A stretch of DNA of 64,000 bases. Origin: Allobosea sp039673065. GTDB lineage: Bacteria; Pseudomonadota; Alphaproteobacteria; Rhizobiales; Beijerinckiaceae. Location of the stretch: contig NZ_JBDJKW010000006.1 in NCBI RefSeq assembly GCF_039673065.1, positions 62,001-126,000 of the forward strand, in the 5' to 3' direction. Shown one piece after another: positions 24,951 through 34,281 of the stretch. Below the pieces are notes generated by a model. That model was not told where the DNA came from, did no database searches, and worked only from the letters and a program-made list of their open reading frames with translations. How positions within the stretch are numbered: position 1 is the stretch's first letter; the number at the start of each line of letters is the position of its first letter. The position numbers and the translations under genes are program-made.

Positions 24951-25682
24951 GTGTCACAAACGCCGCTGATGCCCAAGGCCACCGCGGTCTGGCTGGTCGA
25001 GAACACTTCGCTGACCTTCGAGCAGATCGCCGACTTCTGCAAGCTGCACCCGCTCGAGGTGCGCGGCATCGCCGATGGTGAGGTCGCCGCCGGCATCAAG
25101 GGCCTCGACCCGATCACCTCGGGCCAGCTCACCCGCGAGGAGCTCGAGCGCGCCGCCAAGAATCCGCAGCACCATCTGCGCCTCGCCGAGCGCAAGGTGA
25201 AGGTGCCCGAGGTCAAGCGCGCCAAGGGGCCGCGCTACACCCCGGTCTCCAAGCGCCAGGACCGGCCGAACGCCATCCTCTGGCTGCTGCGCAACCATCC
25301 CGAGCTCAAGGATTCGCAGATCATCCGCCTGGTCGGCACCACCAAGTCGACCATCGCGCAGATCCGCGACCGCACCCACTGGAACACCCAGCAGCTGACG
25401 CCGATCGACCCGGTCAGCCTCGGCCTCGCCTCGCAGATCGATCTCGACTTCGAGGTCGCCCGCGCCGCCAAGGACCGTCCGGCCGCCGTGCTGCAGGACA
25501 CCGGCTCGACCCTGCTCTCCGCCGAGGAGACCACCGCGCCGGCGCCGTCCGCCCCCGTCCAGCCCTTCGCCGACATGAGCCGGCCGAAGCGTCAGGAGGA
25601 AGAGGCGATCGACGTCGATTCGGTCTTCGCCAAGCTGAAGCAGCTGAAGCGCGACGACGCTGAGGAGGACGACGAGGGCTGA
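24951..25682 (+). CDS. trcR: TrcR (DUF1013), cell-cycle transcriptional regulator
   Basis: The 243-aa protein starts at GTG 24951 behind AGGAGA. It has the family core MPKATAVWLVENTSLTFEQIADFCKLHPLEVRGIADGEVA, a helix-turn-helix-like element, and a second one around RPNAILWLLRNHPELKDSQIIRLVGTTKSTIAQIRDRTHW. The C-terminal 60 residues are acidic and probably disordered. DUF1013 proteins are found across alphaproteobacteria and are named TrcR as a cell-cycle regulator; I rely on that family knowledge for the role. A bidirectional terminator follows. Confidence 0.85.
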   Translation: MSQTPLMPKATAVWLVENTSLTFEQIADFCKLHPLEVRGIADGEVAAGIKGLDPITSGQLTREELERAAKNPQHHLRLAERKVKVPEVKRAKGPRYTPVSKRQDRPNAILWLLRNHPELKDSQIIRLVGTTKSTIAQIRDRTHWNTQQLTPIDPVSLGLASQIDLDFEVARAAKDRPAAVLQDTGSTLLSAEETTAPAPSAPVQPFADMSRPKRQEEEAIDVDSVFAKLKQLKRDDAEEDDEG

Positions 25683-25710
25683 AGCCCTGTCGCAACCGCC
25701 CCGGGACACG

Positions 25711-25750
25711 AAAAAGAGGCGCCGGCGAAGCATCGCCGGCGCCTCTCGCA
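25711..25750. terminator. Bidirectional terminator between trcR and prpE
   Basis: A 12-bp perfect stem (25716-25727 with 25734-25745) with a 6-nt loop is preceded by AAAAA, giving a U run on the minus strand for prpE. It lies between convergent gene ends. Confidence 0.85.
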
Positions 25751-25784
25751 TTCTGCAAGGGCGCACCGCGCCGTGGAAGCGTCC

Positions 25785-27737
25785 TCAGCCGAGGCCGCGT
25801 CCTTTCAGGGCCTCGCCGATCTCGTCGAGCACCGCGGCGTCCTCGATCGTCGCCGGCACGGCATAGTCCTGCCCGTCGGCGATCTTCTTCATCGTGGCGC
25901 GCAGGATCTTGCCGGAGCGGGTCTTGGGCAGCCGGCCGACCGTGATCGCCAGCTTGAACGCCGCGACCGGCCCGATCTTCTCGCGCACCAGCGCCACCAG
26001 CTCGCGCTCGACCATGTCGGGCGTGCCGCCCTGCCCCGCCTTGAGCACCACGAAGCCGCAGGGCTGCTCGCCCTTGAGGGGATCGTGGATGCCGACCACG
26101 GCGCATTCCGCCACCGCCGGATGCGAGGCCAGCACCTCCTCCATCCCGCCGGTGGAGAGGCGGTGGCCGGCGACGTTGATGATGTCGTCGGTGCGCCCCA
26201 TGATGAAGACGTAGCCGTCCTCGTCGATGAAGCCGGCATCCGAGGTGTTGTAATAGCCCGGATAGGTCTCGAGATAGGCGCTGCGGAAGCGCGCATCGTC
26301 CTGCCAGAGCGTCGGCAGCGCGCCGGGTGGCAGCGGCAGCTTGACCACGATCGCCCCCATCGTGCCGGGCGGCACCGGCCGCCCGCCCTCGTCGAGGCAC
26401 TGCACGTCCCAGCCCGGCAGCGGCACCGTCGGCGAGCCGTGGCGCACCGGCAGCATGCCGAGCCCGACCGGATTGCCGGCGATGCAGGAGCCGGATTCGG
26501 TCTGCCACCAATGGTCGACCACCGGCCGATCGAGGATGGTCTCGGCCCATTTCAGCGTGTCGGGGTCGGCCCGCTCGCCGGCGAGGAACAGCGTCCTGAA
26601 CTGCGACAGGTCGTGGCCGGCGAGATGGCGCGCTTCGGGATCCTCCTTGCGGATCGCGCGGAAGGCGGTCGGCGCGGTGAACATCGCCACCACCTTGTGC
26701 TCGGCGATGACCCGCCAATAGGCGCCGGGATCGGGCGTGCCGACCGGCTTGCCCTCGTAGAGCACCGTCGTCGCCCCCTGCAGCAGCGGGCCGTAGACGA
26801 TGTAGCTGTGGCCGACCACCCAGCCGACATCGGAGGCGGTGAACATCACCTCGCCGGGGCGCACATCGTAGAGCTGGTCCATGGTGGCGATCAGCGCGAC
26901 CATGTGCCCGCCATTGTCGCGCACCACGCCCTTGGGGCGCCCGGTCGTGCCGGAGGTGTAGAGCACGTAGAGCGGGTCGGTCGCGGCGATCTCGGCGCAG
27001 TCGGCCTGCCGCCCCGCCGCCCTGGCGGCCGCGACCGCCTCGCGCCAGTCGCGGTCGCGCGGCGCCACGAGTTCGGCCGCGAGCTGCGGCCGCTGCAGCA
27101 CCAGGCAGGCGTCGGGCTTGTGCGCGGCCAGCGCGATCGCGCCGTCGAGCAGCGGCTTGTAGGCGACGACGCGCGACGGCTCGATGCCGCAGGAAGCGCA
27201 GAGGATGACTTTCGGCGTGGCGTCGTCGATGCGCGTCGCGAGTTCCCTGGCCGCGAAGCCGCCGAACACCACCGAATGGATCGCGCCGATGCGGGCGCAG
27301 GCCAGCATGGCGAAGGCCGCTTCCGGGATCATCGGCATGTAGACGATGACGCGGTCGCCCTTGCCGACGCCGAGATCCTCCAGCACGGCGGCCAGCGTCG
27401 CCACCTCGTCGCGCATCTGCGCATAGGTGAAGGAGGCCTTCGTCCCGGTCACCGGGCTGTCGTGGATCAGTGCCGTCTGCGCGCCGCGCCCGTCGCGGAC
27501 ATGGCGGTCGAGCGCGTTGAAGCAGGTGTTGCAGGTCGCGTCCGGGAACCAGCGGCCATAGACCCCGGCCTGCGCGTCGAAGATGCGCGTGGGCGGCCTG
27601 ATCCAGTCGATCCCGCGCGCGATCTCGCCCCAATAGCCTTCCGGATCGCGCTGCCAGGCGGCATAGGTCTCGTCGTACCGGCTGGTGCGGCGGTTCGGCT
27701 GCGCCCCGTCGCGGGCGCCGGCATGACGGGCAGGCAT
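25785..27737 (-). CDS. prpE: Propionyl-CoA synthetase (acetyl-CoA synthetase-like)
   Basis: The 650-aa ANL-family ligase makes acyl-CoA from a short carboxylate, ATP and CoA. Visible motifs: CNTCFNALDRHV, SVVFGGFAARELA, P-loop YTSGTTGRPKGV, SDVGWVVGHSYIVYGPLLQGATTVLYEGKP, WWQTESGS, GYVFIMGRTDDIINVAGHR, and the C-terminal Lys motif PKTRSGKILR. VVGHSYI and the N-terminal CNTCFNALDRHV fit PrpE better than Acs, but acetate use cannot be excluded. ATG 27737 follows GGAAGAGGAA; a longer frame to 27899 is rejected. Confidence 0.88.
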   Translation of the reverse strand: MPARHAGARDGAQPNRRTSRYDETYAAWQRDPEGYWGEIARGIDWIRPPTRIFDAQAGVYGRWFPDATCNTCFNALDRHVRDGRGAQTALIHDSPVTGTKASFTYAQMRDEVATLAAVLEDLGVGKGDRVIVYMPMIPEAAFAMLACARIGAIHSVVFGGFAARELATRIDDATPKVILCASCGIEPSRVVAYKPLLDGAIALAAHKPDACLVLQRPQLAAELVAPRDRDWREAVAAARAAGRQADCAEIAATDPLYVLYTSGTTGRPKGVVRDNGGHMVALIATMDQLYDVRPGEVMFTASDVGWVVGHSYIVYGPLLQGATTVLYEGKPVGTPDPGAYWRVIAEHKVVAMFTAPTAFRAIRKEDPEARHLAGHDLSQFRTLFLAGERADPDTLKWAETILDRPVVDHWWQTESGSCIAGNPVGLGMLPVRHGSPTVPLPGWDVQCLDEGGRPVPPGTMGAIVVKLPLPPGALPTLWQDDARFRSAYLETYPGYYNTSDAGFIDEDGYVFIMGRTDDIINVAGHRLSTGGMEEVLASHPAVAECAVVGIHDPLKGEQPCGFVVLKAGQGGTPDMVERELVALVREKIGPVAAFKLAITVGRLPKTRSGKILRATMKKIADGQDYAVPATIEDAAVLDEIGEALKGRGLG

Positions 27738-27997
27738 TGACGCGTTCCTCTTCCCCGGGGCCGGCCGCGGCCGCCGCACCGGACCGCGGCACGGAAGACG
27801 AGGGCCCCTGTCGTTTTTATCGGATCGCATAGTCCCGAATGGCGTTTCGGCGCCGGAAGACGATGCGATAGGGCTTCTGTCCGGCGCCGGTTCCCTCATG
27901 ATCCCGGCGCCGGCGCGGATCGTGCCCCTGCGCGGCCTCTCTGCGCAACCCGGTCGGGCGTCAGACTTTCAGCGCAGCGCGAGTGGTCCGGCCGGCG

Positions 27998-28753
27998 ATG
28001 ATCTTCGACACGACCTTCTTCGCCGTCATGGTCCCGGCCGTGATCCTGATGGGGCTGTCCAAGGGCGGCTTCTCGGGGCTGGGCCTGCTCTCGCTGCCGC
28101 TGATGGCATTGATCGTCTCGCCGGTGCAGGCGGCGGCGATCATGCTGCCGATCCTGATCGTGCAGGACGTCGTCACCGTCTGGTCCTATCGCCGCGAATT
28201 CGACCGCCGCACCCTGGCGACGCTTTTGCCCGGCGCCGGGCTCGGCATCCTCGCCGGCTACCTGCTGGCGGCCCGGGTCTCCGACGCCATGGTCGGCCTC
28301 GTCGTCGGCGTCATCTCGATCGGCTTCGCGCTGCGCCGCCTGCTCGCCGGCAGGGCGCAGGCCACGCCGGCCCGACGGCCGGCCTGGGCGGCGGGAACGC
28401 TCTGGGGCTGGGTCTGCGGCTTCACCAGCATGATCGCCCATGCCGGCGGCCCGCCTTTCCAGATCTACGTCATGCCGCTGCGCCTGGCGCCGCCGGTCTT
28501 CGTCGGCACCGGCGCGATCTTCTTCGCGCTGATCAACTGGATCAAGGTCGTGCCCTATATCGCGCTCGGCCAGTTCACCGGCGAGAATCTGGCCGCCTCG
28601 GCCGTGCTGTTCCCGGTCGCGATCATCTCGACGCTGGCGGGCGTCTGGCTGGTGCGGCGCATCCCGGCCGAGCGCTTCTATGCGCTGATCTACTGGCTTC
28701 TGGTCGCGGTCGGGCTCAAGCTGGTGGTCGAAGGCGTGCGCGCGCTGGCCTGA
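27998..28753 (+). CDS. TauE/SafE family sulfite/organosulfonate permease
   Basis: The roughly 251-aa membrane protein has about eight hydrophobic segments and the repeated family motif (LMGLSKGGFSGLGLLSLPLMAL in the first half, GFTSMIAHAGGPPFQIYVMPL in the second). The family exports or imports sulfite, sulfonates or related anions; the specific substrate is not known. The start is either ATG 27998 or GTG 27983; neither has a strong ribosome site. It is divergent from prpE and 103 nt upstream of an acyl-CoA ligase. Confidence 0.88.
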   Translation: MIFDTTFFAVMVPAVILMGLSKGGFSGLGLLSLPLMALIVSPVQAAAIMLPILIVQDVVTVWSYRREFDRRTLATLLPGAGLGILAGYLLAARVSDAMVGLVVGVISIGFALRRLLAGRAQATPARRPAWAAGTLWGWVCGFTSMIAHAGGPPFQIYVMPLRLAPPVFVGTGAIFFALINWIKVVPYIALGQFTGENLAASAVLFPVAIISTLAGVWLVRRIPAERFYALIYWLLVAVGLKLVVEGVRALA

Positions 28754-28855
28754 AGGCCCCGCATGAGGCGAAAGGCCGCTCGGCCGAAAGACGATAATGA
28801 CGCCCGCCGGCCGCTTCGGCTAAGCCTGCGGCGCGACTGGGGAGACGAGACCGCG

Positions 28856-30484
28856 ATGACGAAGAGCGCCTACGACACCGATCTCGACCGCAATCCGGCC
28901 AATTTCCAGCCGCTCTCGCCGCTGCCCTTCCTCGCCCGCGCCGCCGAGGTCTTCCCGCAGCACACGGCCATCGTCCACGGGCCGCTGCGGCGCGATTATG
29001 CCGCGTTCTACGCCCGCGCCCGCCGGCTGGCCTCTGCGCTGGCCCGCCACGGCATCGGCAAGAACGACACCGTCGCGGCGATGCTGCCGAACACGCCCGC
29101 CATGCTGGAATGCCATTACGGCGTGCCGATGTGCGGCGCGGTGCTCAACACGCTGAACACCCGGCTCGACGCCGCGATCATCGCCTTCTCGCTCGACCAT
29201 GGCGAGGCCCGCGTCATCATCACCGACCGCGAATTCTCCGCGACGGTGCGCGAGGCGCTGACGCTATGCAAGGTCAAGCCGCTGGTCATCGACTATGACG
29301 ACCCGGTCTATGACGGCCCCGGCGAACGCCTCGGCAGCATCGAGTACGAGGACTTCCTCGCGGGAGGCGATCCGGATTTCGACTGGGTGATGCCGGGCGA
29401 CGAATGGGACGCCATCGCGCTGAACTACACCTCCGGCACCACCGGCGATCCCAAGGGCGTGGTCTACCACCACCGCGGCGCCAACCTGCTGGCGACCTCG
29501 AACGTCGTCACCGGCAATCTCGGCCGCCACCCGGTGTATCTGTGGACGTTGCCGATGTTCCACTGCAACGGCTGGTGCTTCCCCTGGACGATCTCGCTGG
29601 CGGCCGGCACCCATGTCTGCCTGCGCCAGGTCCGGGCCAAGGCGATGTACGACGCGCTGGCCGACCATGGCGTCACCCATATGTGCGGCGCGCCCATCGT
29701 GATGTCGACGCTGCTCAACGCGCCCGAGGCCGACCGCCGCACCTTCGACCAGAAGGTCTCCTTCTTCACCGCCGCCGCGCCGCCGCCGGAGGCCGTGCTC
29801 GCCGCCATGGCGGCCGCCGGCTTCTCGGTGGTGCATCTCTACGGGCTGACCGAGGTCTACGGCCCGGCTGTCGTCAACGAGTGGAACACCGATTGGGACG
29901 CCCTGCCCCCGGCCGAGCAGGCCGCGCTCAAGGCGCGCCAGGGCGTGCGCTACCCGGCGCTCGAGGCGCTCGACGTGCTCGATCCCCAGACCATGCAGCC
30001 CGTCCCGCGCGACGGCCAGACGCTGGGCGAGGTGATGTTCCGCGGCAATGTCGTGATGAAGGGCTACCTCAAGAACCCCAAGGCGACCGAGGCCGCCTTC
30101 GCCGGCGGCTGGTTCCATTCCGGCGACCTCGGCGTCATCCACCCCGACGGCTATGTCCAGCTCAAGGACCGCTCCAAGGACATCATCATCTCCGGCGGCG
30201 AGAACATCTCGTCGATCGAGGTCGAGGACGCGCTCTACAAGCATCCAGCGGTGCAGGCGGCCGCCGTGGTCGCCCGCCCGGACGAGAAATGGGGCGAGAC
30301 GCCTTGCGCCTTCGTCGAGCTGCGTCCCGGCCAGAGCCTGACCGAGGCCGAGGTCGTCGCCTGGTGCCGCCAGCACCTCGCCGCCTTCAAATGCCCGCGC
30401 ATGGTGATCTTCACCGAGATCCCCAAGACCTCGACCGGCAAGATCCAGAAGTTCCTGCTGCGCGAGATGGCGCGCCAGGCCTGA
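28856..30484 (+). CDS. Acyl-CoA synthetase (AMP-dependent, DmdB/medium-chain type)
   Basis: The 542-aa ANL enzyme has the P-loop YTSGTTGDPKGVVY, the LPMFHCNGWCFPW segment typical of the DmdB/medium-chain branch, LYGLTEVYGP, GWFHSGDLGVIHPDGYVQLKDRSKDIIISGGENISS, and the C-terminal PKTSTGKIQKFLLRE lysine motif. It probably activates a fatty or methylthio-alkanoic acid to its CoA thioester. The substrate cannot be decided; 3-methylmercaptopropionate is one possibility. ATG 28856 follows GGGGAGACGAG. Confidence 0.88.
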   Translation: MTKSAYDTDLDRNPANFQPLSPLPFLARAAEVFPQHTAIVHGPLRRDYAAFYARARRLASALARHGIGKNDTVAAMLPNTPAMLECHYGVPMCGAVLNTLNTRLDAAIIAFSLDHGEARVIITDREFSATVREALTLCKVKPLVIDYDDPVYDGPGERLGSIEYEDFLAGGDPDFDWVMPGDEWDAIALNYTSGTTGDPKGVVYHHRGANLLATSNVVTGNLGRHPVYLWTLPMFHCNGWCFPWTISLAAGTHVCLRQVRAKAMYDALADHGVTHMCGAPIVMSTLLNAPEADRRTFDQKVSFFTAAAPPPEAVLAAMAAAGFSVVHLYGLTEVYGPAVVNEWNTDWDALPPAEQAALKARQGVRYPALEALDVLDPQTMQPVPRDGQTLGEVMFRGNVVMKGYLKNPKATEAAFAGGWFHSGDLGVIHPDGYVQLKDRSKDIIISGGENISSIEVEDALYKHPAVQAAAVVARPDEKWGETPCAFVELRPGQSLTEAEVVAWCRQHLAAFKCPRMVIFTEIPKTSTGKIQKFLLREMARQA

Positions 30485-30487
30485 GCC

Positions 30488-31387
30488 TCAGGCGATCATC
30501 AGCCGGCCGCGGCCGCTGAACTTGGCGTCGTAGAGCGCGGCATCGGCGCGCTTGTAGACGTCCTGCACGGTGTCGCCCGGCTTGATCTCGGTCAGCCCGG
30601 CCGAGAAGGAATACTGCAGCTCCGGCTGCTGCGGCAGGCGGCCGGGCCGCGCCAGCAGGCGCAGCAGCCTCTCGATGAAGAGCTCCGCCCCGCCCGGCGT
30701 GATGCGCGGCATCACCAGCATGAACTCCTCGCCGCCGACCCGGCCGAAACAGTCGGCGATGCGGATGTTCTGCTGCACCACCCGGCTGAAATCGACCAGC
30801 ACGGCATCGCCGAACTGGTGGCCGAAACGGTCGTTGATCGCCTTGAAGCGGTCGATGTCGAGCAGCGCCACGCAGACATGGCCGCCGGTGATGTTCACCC
30901 GCTCGACCATCTGCGCCAGCACCTCCATGGCGTGGCGGCGGTTGGAGATGCCGGTGAGGTCGTCGGTCTGCGAGGCCTTGAAGGCGCTGTCGCGCGCCTG
31001 CCGCAGCAAGCGCTCGCTGGAGCGCAGCTCGGTGACGTCGGAGGCGACGCAGAGCATCCAGCCCTCGTCCGAGACCGTCTCGGTCATCCAGAGCCAGCGC
31101 CCGTCGGTGGTGTCGGTCTCGAAGGCGCGATAGGGCACCTTGCCGCGGCGGGACTTGGCCGAGAGCAGCCAGCGTTCGAAATCGGCCTGCGAGAAGGCGA
31201 CACCGCTGCCCTGCTCGAAATTGCGCCGGACGATCTGCGACCAGGTGATCGCCTCGCCCTCGACGACGCCGTAGACGCGGCGGAAGGCGGCATTGGCCCA
31301 GCGCAGCACGTCCTGGGCATCGAAGATCGCGACCAGCGTGCCCGACGCCTCGAACAGCGGTTGGGAGAACTCTCCGAAGGCCTGCAC
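30488..31387 (-). CDS. PAS-GGDEF diguanylate cyclase
   Basis: The 299-aa protein starts at GTG 31387 behind AGAGG. Residues about 10-120 form a PAS domain (FEASGTLVAIFDAQDVLRWANAAF) and about 140-299 a GGDEF domain. The active-site motif is GGEEF (218-222), which is catalytically competent in known enzymes. An RxxD inhibitory site (RIAD, 209-212) lies five residues upstream, so product inhibition by c-di-GMP is expected. There is no membrane segment, so it is a cytosolic sensor. The signal is unknown. Confidence 0.9.
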   Translation of the reverse strand: MQAFGEFSQPLFEASGTLVAIFDAQDVLRWANAAFRRVYGVVEGEAITWSQIVRRNFEQGSGVAFSQADFERWLLSAKSRRGKVPYRAFETDTTDGRWLWMTETVSDEGWMLCVASDVTELRSSERLLRQARDSAFKASQTDDLTGISNRRHAMEVLAQMVERVNITGGHVCVALLDIDRFKAINDRFGHQFGDAVLVDFSRVVQQNIRIADCFGRVGGEEFMLVMPRITPGGAELFIERLLRLLARPGRLPQQPELQYSFSAGLTEIKPGDTVQDVYKRADAALYDAKFSGRGRLMIA

Positions 31388-31470
31388 GTCGACATCCTCT
31401 CGCGGTGCCCGGTCACCCGGTCCGCGGATCCTTCCCCCGCACACATGAATACCACATGGCTGCACCGACG

Positions 31471-31500
31471 AAAAAGCCGGCCCATCAGGGCCGGCTGGCA
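31471..31500 (-). terminator. Intrinsic terminator of the minus-strand DUF465 gene
   Basis: AGCCGGCCC (31475-31483) pairs with GGGCCGGCT (31488-31496) around a 4-nt loop. The AAAA stretch at 31471-31474 gives a U run on the minus strand, 40 nt beyond the DUF465 stop. Confidence 0.85.
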
Positions 31501-31538
31501 TCGATGCGAGCTCCGTGGGCCGGAGCGCGGGGGCGCGG

Positions 31539-31727
31539 TCAGTGCAGCGTCTGGTGCGGCATCGCCTGCCTGACACGCTGGATCTCATCCTTGAGCGCCA
31601 GTTTCTTGCGCTTCATCTCGAGCACGTCGAGACCGTCCGCGGAGGGCTGGGTGGCGGCCTTGGCGATGGCTTCCTCGAGCTGACGATGCTTGCGTTCGAG
31701 CTCGACGAGATGGGTCTGCAGCGACAT
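31539..31727 (-). CDS. DUF465 (YdcH-like) small coiled-coil protein 1
   Basis: The 62-aa protein (MSLQTHLVELERKHRQLEEA, ending MPHQTLH) has the DUF465 pattern: an LxxKHxxLExxI helix, a short turn (PSADGLDVLEMKRKKLALKD) and a second helix. ATG 31727 has AGGAGG at a good distance. DUF465 proteins are small helical hairpins of unknown function. A second member is encoded divergently at 31958. Confidence 0.85.
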   Translation of the reverse strand: MSLQTHLVELERKHRQLEEAIAKAATQPSADGLDVLEMKRKKLALKDEIQRVRQAMPHQTLH

Positions 31728-31957
31728 CTGGATCCTCCTGATGAGCATTCCGACTGGGCCAGTCTGGCACAGAGCCGGCTCATCGTCTCCGGGGTATCCG
31801 TGCAGCGCATCATGAGATTTCGTGATGGCTGACGTTTGGTTTCCCGAAGCGCGCAAATACGAACCGGCATCCCTGCTCAGGCCGGATCGACGCTCTTGCC
31901 GCGTCGCCCCGGCCTGAGCATAGTCGCGGCCGATCGCGGCAATGATGAGACGGCTTC

Positions 31958-32176
31958 ATGGGATTCGAGCTGAGCGCGGAGGAGGTCGAAGCCGTCCAGA
32001 CAGAGCTGGCGCGGCTGCGCGAGGAGCATCGCGACCTCGACACCGCCATCGAGGCGCTCGAAAGCCTCGGCCCGATCAACCAGATCCAGGTCCAGCGCCT
32101 GAAGAAGCGCAAGCTCTACCTGCGCGACCGCATCTCGCATCTCGAGGACCAGCTGACCCCGGACATCATCGCCTGA
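31958..32176 (+). CDS. DUF465 (YdcH-like) small coiled-coil protein 2
   Basis: The 72-aa protein has the same helical-hairpin plan as its divergent neighbour: ELARLREEHRDLDTAIEAL, the turn GPINQIQVQRLKKRKLYLRD, then RISHLEDQL. The two are clearly related but distinct. Divergent pairing across about 230 nt suggests joint regulation. Function unknown. Confidence 0.85.
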   Translation: MGFELSAEEVEAVQTELARLREEHRDLDTAIEALESLGPINQIQVQRLKKRKLYLRDRISHLEDQLTPDIIA

Positions 32177-32291
32177 GCGGTTTTGCCGCATCGGGGCGTG
32201 CCGTCCCGCCCGGTGGCGCGAATCTCCTTGCCGCGTCGGCGGTGGCGGTCTAGACCGCGCGCTTCAATTCCCCCCGCCGGGACGCGCATTC

Positions 32292-32789
32292 ATGGCCGAG
32301 TCGACCCCACCCGTCGCCATCATCATGGGCAGCCAGTCGGACTGGGCGACCATGCGCCATGCCGCCGAGACTCTGGCCGGGCTCGGCATCGCCCATGAGG
32401 CGAAGATCGTCTCCGCCCACCGCACGCCCGAGCGCATGGTCACCTTCGCGACCCAGGCGCGCGACGCCGGCGTCAAGGTCATCATCGCCGGCGCCGGCGG
32501 CGCCGCCCATCTGCCGGGCATGACCGCGGCGCTGACCCCGCTGCCGGTCTTCGGCGTACCGGTCGAATCCAAGGCGCTCTCCGGCCAGGACAGCCTGCTC
32601 TCCATCGTGCAGATGCCCGCCGGCATCCCGGTCGGGACGCTCGCCATCGGCCGGGCCGGCGCGGTCAACGCCGCTCTGCTCGCCGCCGCCGTGCTGGCGC
32701 TGAACGATCCCGCGCTGGCGCAGCGGCTCGACGCCTATCGCGCCCGCCAGACCGCCTCTGTCGCCGACGCGCCGCAGGACGACGCATGA
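32292..32789 (+). CDS. purE: N5-carboxyaminoimidazole ribonucleotide mutase
   Basis: The 165-aa class I PurE converts N5-CAIR to CAIR in purine synthesis. It has the family signature IIMGSQSDWATM near the start, VSAHRTPERM, IAGAGGAAHLPGM and the LQ/GVP segment around FGVPVESKALSGQDSLLSIVQMPAG. Its stop overlaps the purK start (ATGA, 32786-32789), the usual purEK coupling. Confidence 0.96.
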   Translation: MAESTPPVAIIMGSQSDWATMRHAAETLAGLGIAHEAKIVSAHRTPERMVTFATQARDAGVKVIIAGAGGAAHLPGMTAALTPLPVFGVPVESKALSGQDSLLSIVQMPAGIPVGTLAIGRAGAVNAALLAAAVLALNDPALAQRLDAYRARQTASVADAPQDDA

Positions 32790-33883
32790 GCGAGCGGCAG
32801 CAGCCCCTCGGGCCCGGCACCGTCCTCGGCATCCTCGGCGGCGGGCAGCTCGCCCGGATGATCGCGCTCGCGGCCGCCGATCTCGGCATCAGGGCCCATG
32901 TCTATGCGCCCGAGGCCGAGAATCCGGCCTATGACGTCTGCGCCCGCCGCACGGTCGCCGCCTATGAGGACGAGGACGCGCTCGCCGCCTTCGCCGCCGC
33001 GGTCGACCTCGTCACCTACGAGTTCGAGAACGTGCCGGCCGCCACCGCCGCCTTCCTCGAGGCGCGGACCCTGCTGCGCCCGGGCGCGGCGGCGCTCGCC
33101 GTCACCCAGGACCGGCTGAGCGAGAAGCGCTTCGTCGCAGGCCTCGGCCTCGCCGTCGCCCCCTTCCGCCAGGTCGACGGCGCCGAGGATCTCGCCGAGG
33201 CGATCGCCGCACTCGGCCGGCCCAGCGTGCTGAAGACCCGCCGCTTCGGCTATGACGGCAAGGGCCAGGTCAAGATCGGCGCCGACACCCGGCCGGACAC
33301 CGCCTTCGCCGAGATCGGCGCAGCCCCCGCCATCCTCGAAGGCTTCGTCGCCTTCGCCCGGGAGGTCTCGGTCGTCGCCGCCCGCGGCCCCGACGGCGCC
33401 TTCGCCGCCTTCGACGTCTGCGAGAACGAGCATCGCCACCACATCCTCGCCGAGACCCGCATCCCGGCGCGCATCGAGCCGGGATGCGCCGAGGCGGCGA
33501 TCGACGCGGCCCGGCGCATCGCCGAGGCGCTGGGCTATGTCGGCGTCTTCGCGGTGGAGTTCTTCCTGGTCGAGGACGCGGCCGGCCAGCGCATCGTCGT
33601 CAACGAGATCGCGCCGCGCGTGCACAATTCCGGGCACTGGACCAGCGAGGGCGCCGAGACCTCGCAGTTCCACCAGCATGTCCGCGCCGTCTGCGGCCTG
33701 CCGCTCGGCTCGGCCGCGCGCTGCGGCGACGTGGTGATGAACAACCTCATCGGCGACCAGGCGGACGACTGGCTGGCGATCCTCGCCGATCCGGGCGCGC
33801 ATCTGCATCTCTACGGCAAGGGCGCCTCCCGCCCCGGCCGCAAGATGGGCCATGTCACGCGGGTCTCGCGCCGGGCCGACTGA
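32786..33883 (+). CDS. purK: N5-carboxyaminoimidazole ribonucleotide synthase
   Basis: The 365-aa ATP-grasp enzyme carboxylates AIR with bicarbonate and ATP. Features: LGILGGGQLARMIALAAADLG at the N-terminus, VTYEFENVPA, VLKTRRFGYDGKGQ (ATP-grasp loop), EVSVVAARGPDG, and NEIAPRVHNSGHWTSEGAETSQFHQH. It is full length and coupled to purE by a 4-nt overlap. Confidence 0.96.
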   Translation: MSERQQPLGPGTVLGILGGGQLARMIALAAADLGIRAHVYAPEAENPAYDVCARRTVAAYEDEDALAAFAAAVDLVTYEFENVPAATAAFLEARTLLRPGAAALAVTQDRLSEKRFVAGLGLAVAPFRQVDGAEDLAEAIAALGRPSVLKTRRFGYDGKGQVKIGADTRPDTAFAEIGAAPAILEGFVAFAREVSVVAARGPDGAFAAFDVCENEHRHHILAETRIPARIEPGCAEAAIDAARRIAEALGYVGVFAVEFFLVEDAAGQRIVVNEIAPRVHNSGHWTSEGAETSQFHQHVRAVCGLPLGSAARCGDVVMNNLIGDQADDWLAILADPGAHLHLYGKGASRPGRKMGHVTRVSRRAD

Positions 33884-34047
33884 GCCCCGGCGCGCGGCAC
33901 CGCCAACCGCGCGAAATTTCTCCGCGACGCAACGGCTGCCACATGGACAGGTTTTCGGCTTTCTGATATCGCCACGCGCGCTGCGCCGATCTCCCTGCAA
34001 GGACCTCGTCGCCCCGATCCGGTCAACCCGAAACGACGGACAAACAC

Positions 34048-34281
34048 GTGCAGGTTCTCGTTCGCGAAAACAATGTCGACCAGGCGCTGCGCGCGCTGAA
34101 GAAAAAGCTGCAGCGCGAGGGCATCTTCCGCGAGATGAAGCTCCGCGGCCATTACGAGAAGCCTTCGGTCAAGAAGGCGCGCGAGAAGGCCGAGGCCGTC
34201 CGCCGCGCCCGCAAGCTGATGCGCAAGAAGCTGCAGCGCGAGGGCCTGCTCCCCGCGCCGGTCAAGCCCAAGCGCCCCTGA
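34048..34281 (+). CDS. rpsU: 30S ribosomal protein S21
   Basis: The 77-aa basic protein (VQVLVRENNVDQALRALKKK, then KLRGHYEKPSVKKAREKAEA) is S21. It starts with GTG. About 165 nt separate it from purK, so it probably has its own promoter, as S21 usually does. Confidence 0.94.
   Translation: MQVLVRENNVDQALRALKKKLQREGIFREMKLRGHYEKPSVKKAREKAEAVRRARKLMRKKLQREGLLPAPVKPKRP

Noticed and set aside
25785..27737. Assignment as acetyl-CoA synthetase (acs)
   Set aside because: The N-terminal CNTCFNALDRHV and the VVGHSYI segment fit the propionyl-CoA synthetase branch better; acetate activity is still possible.
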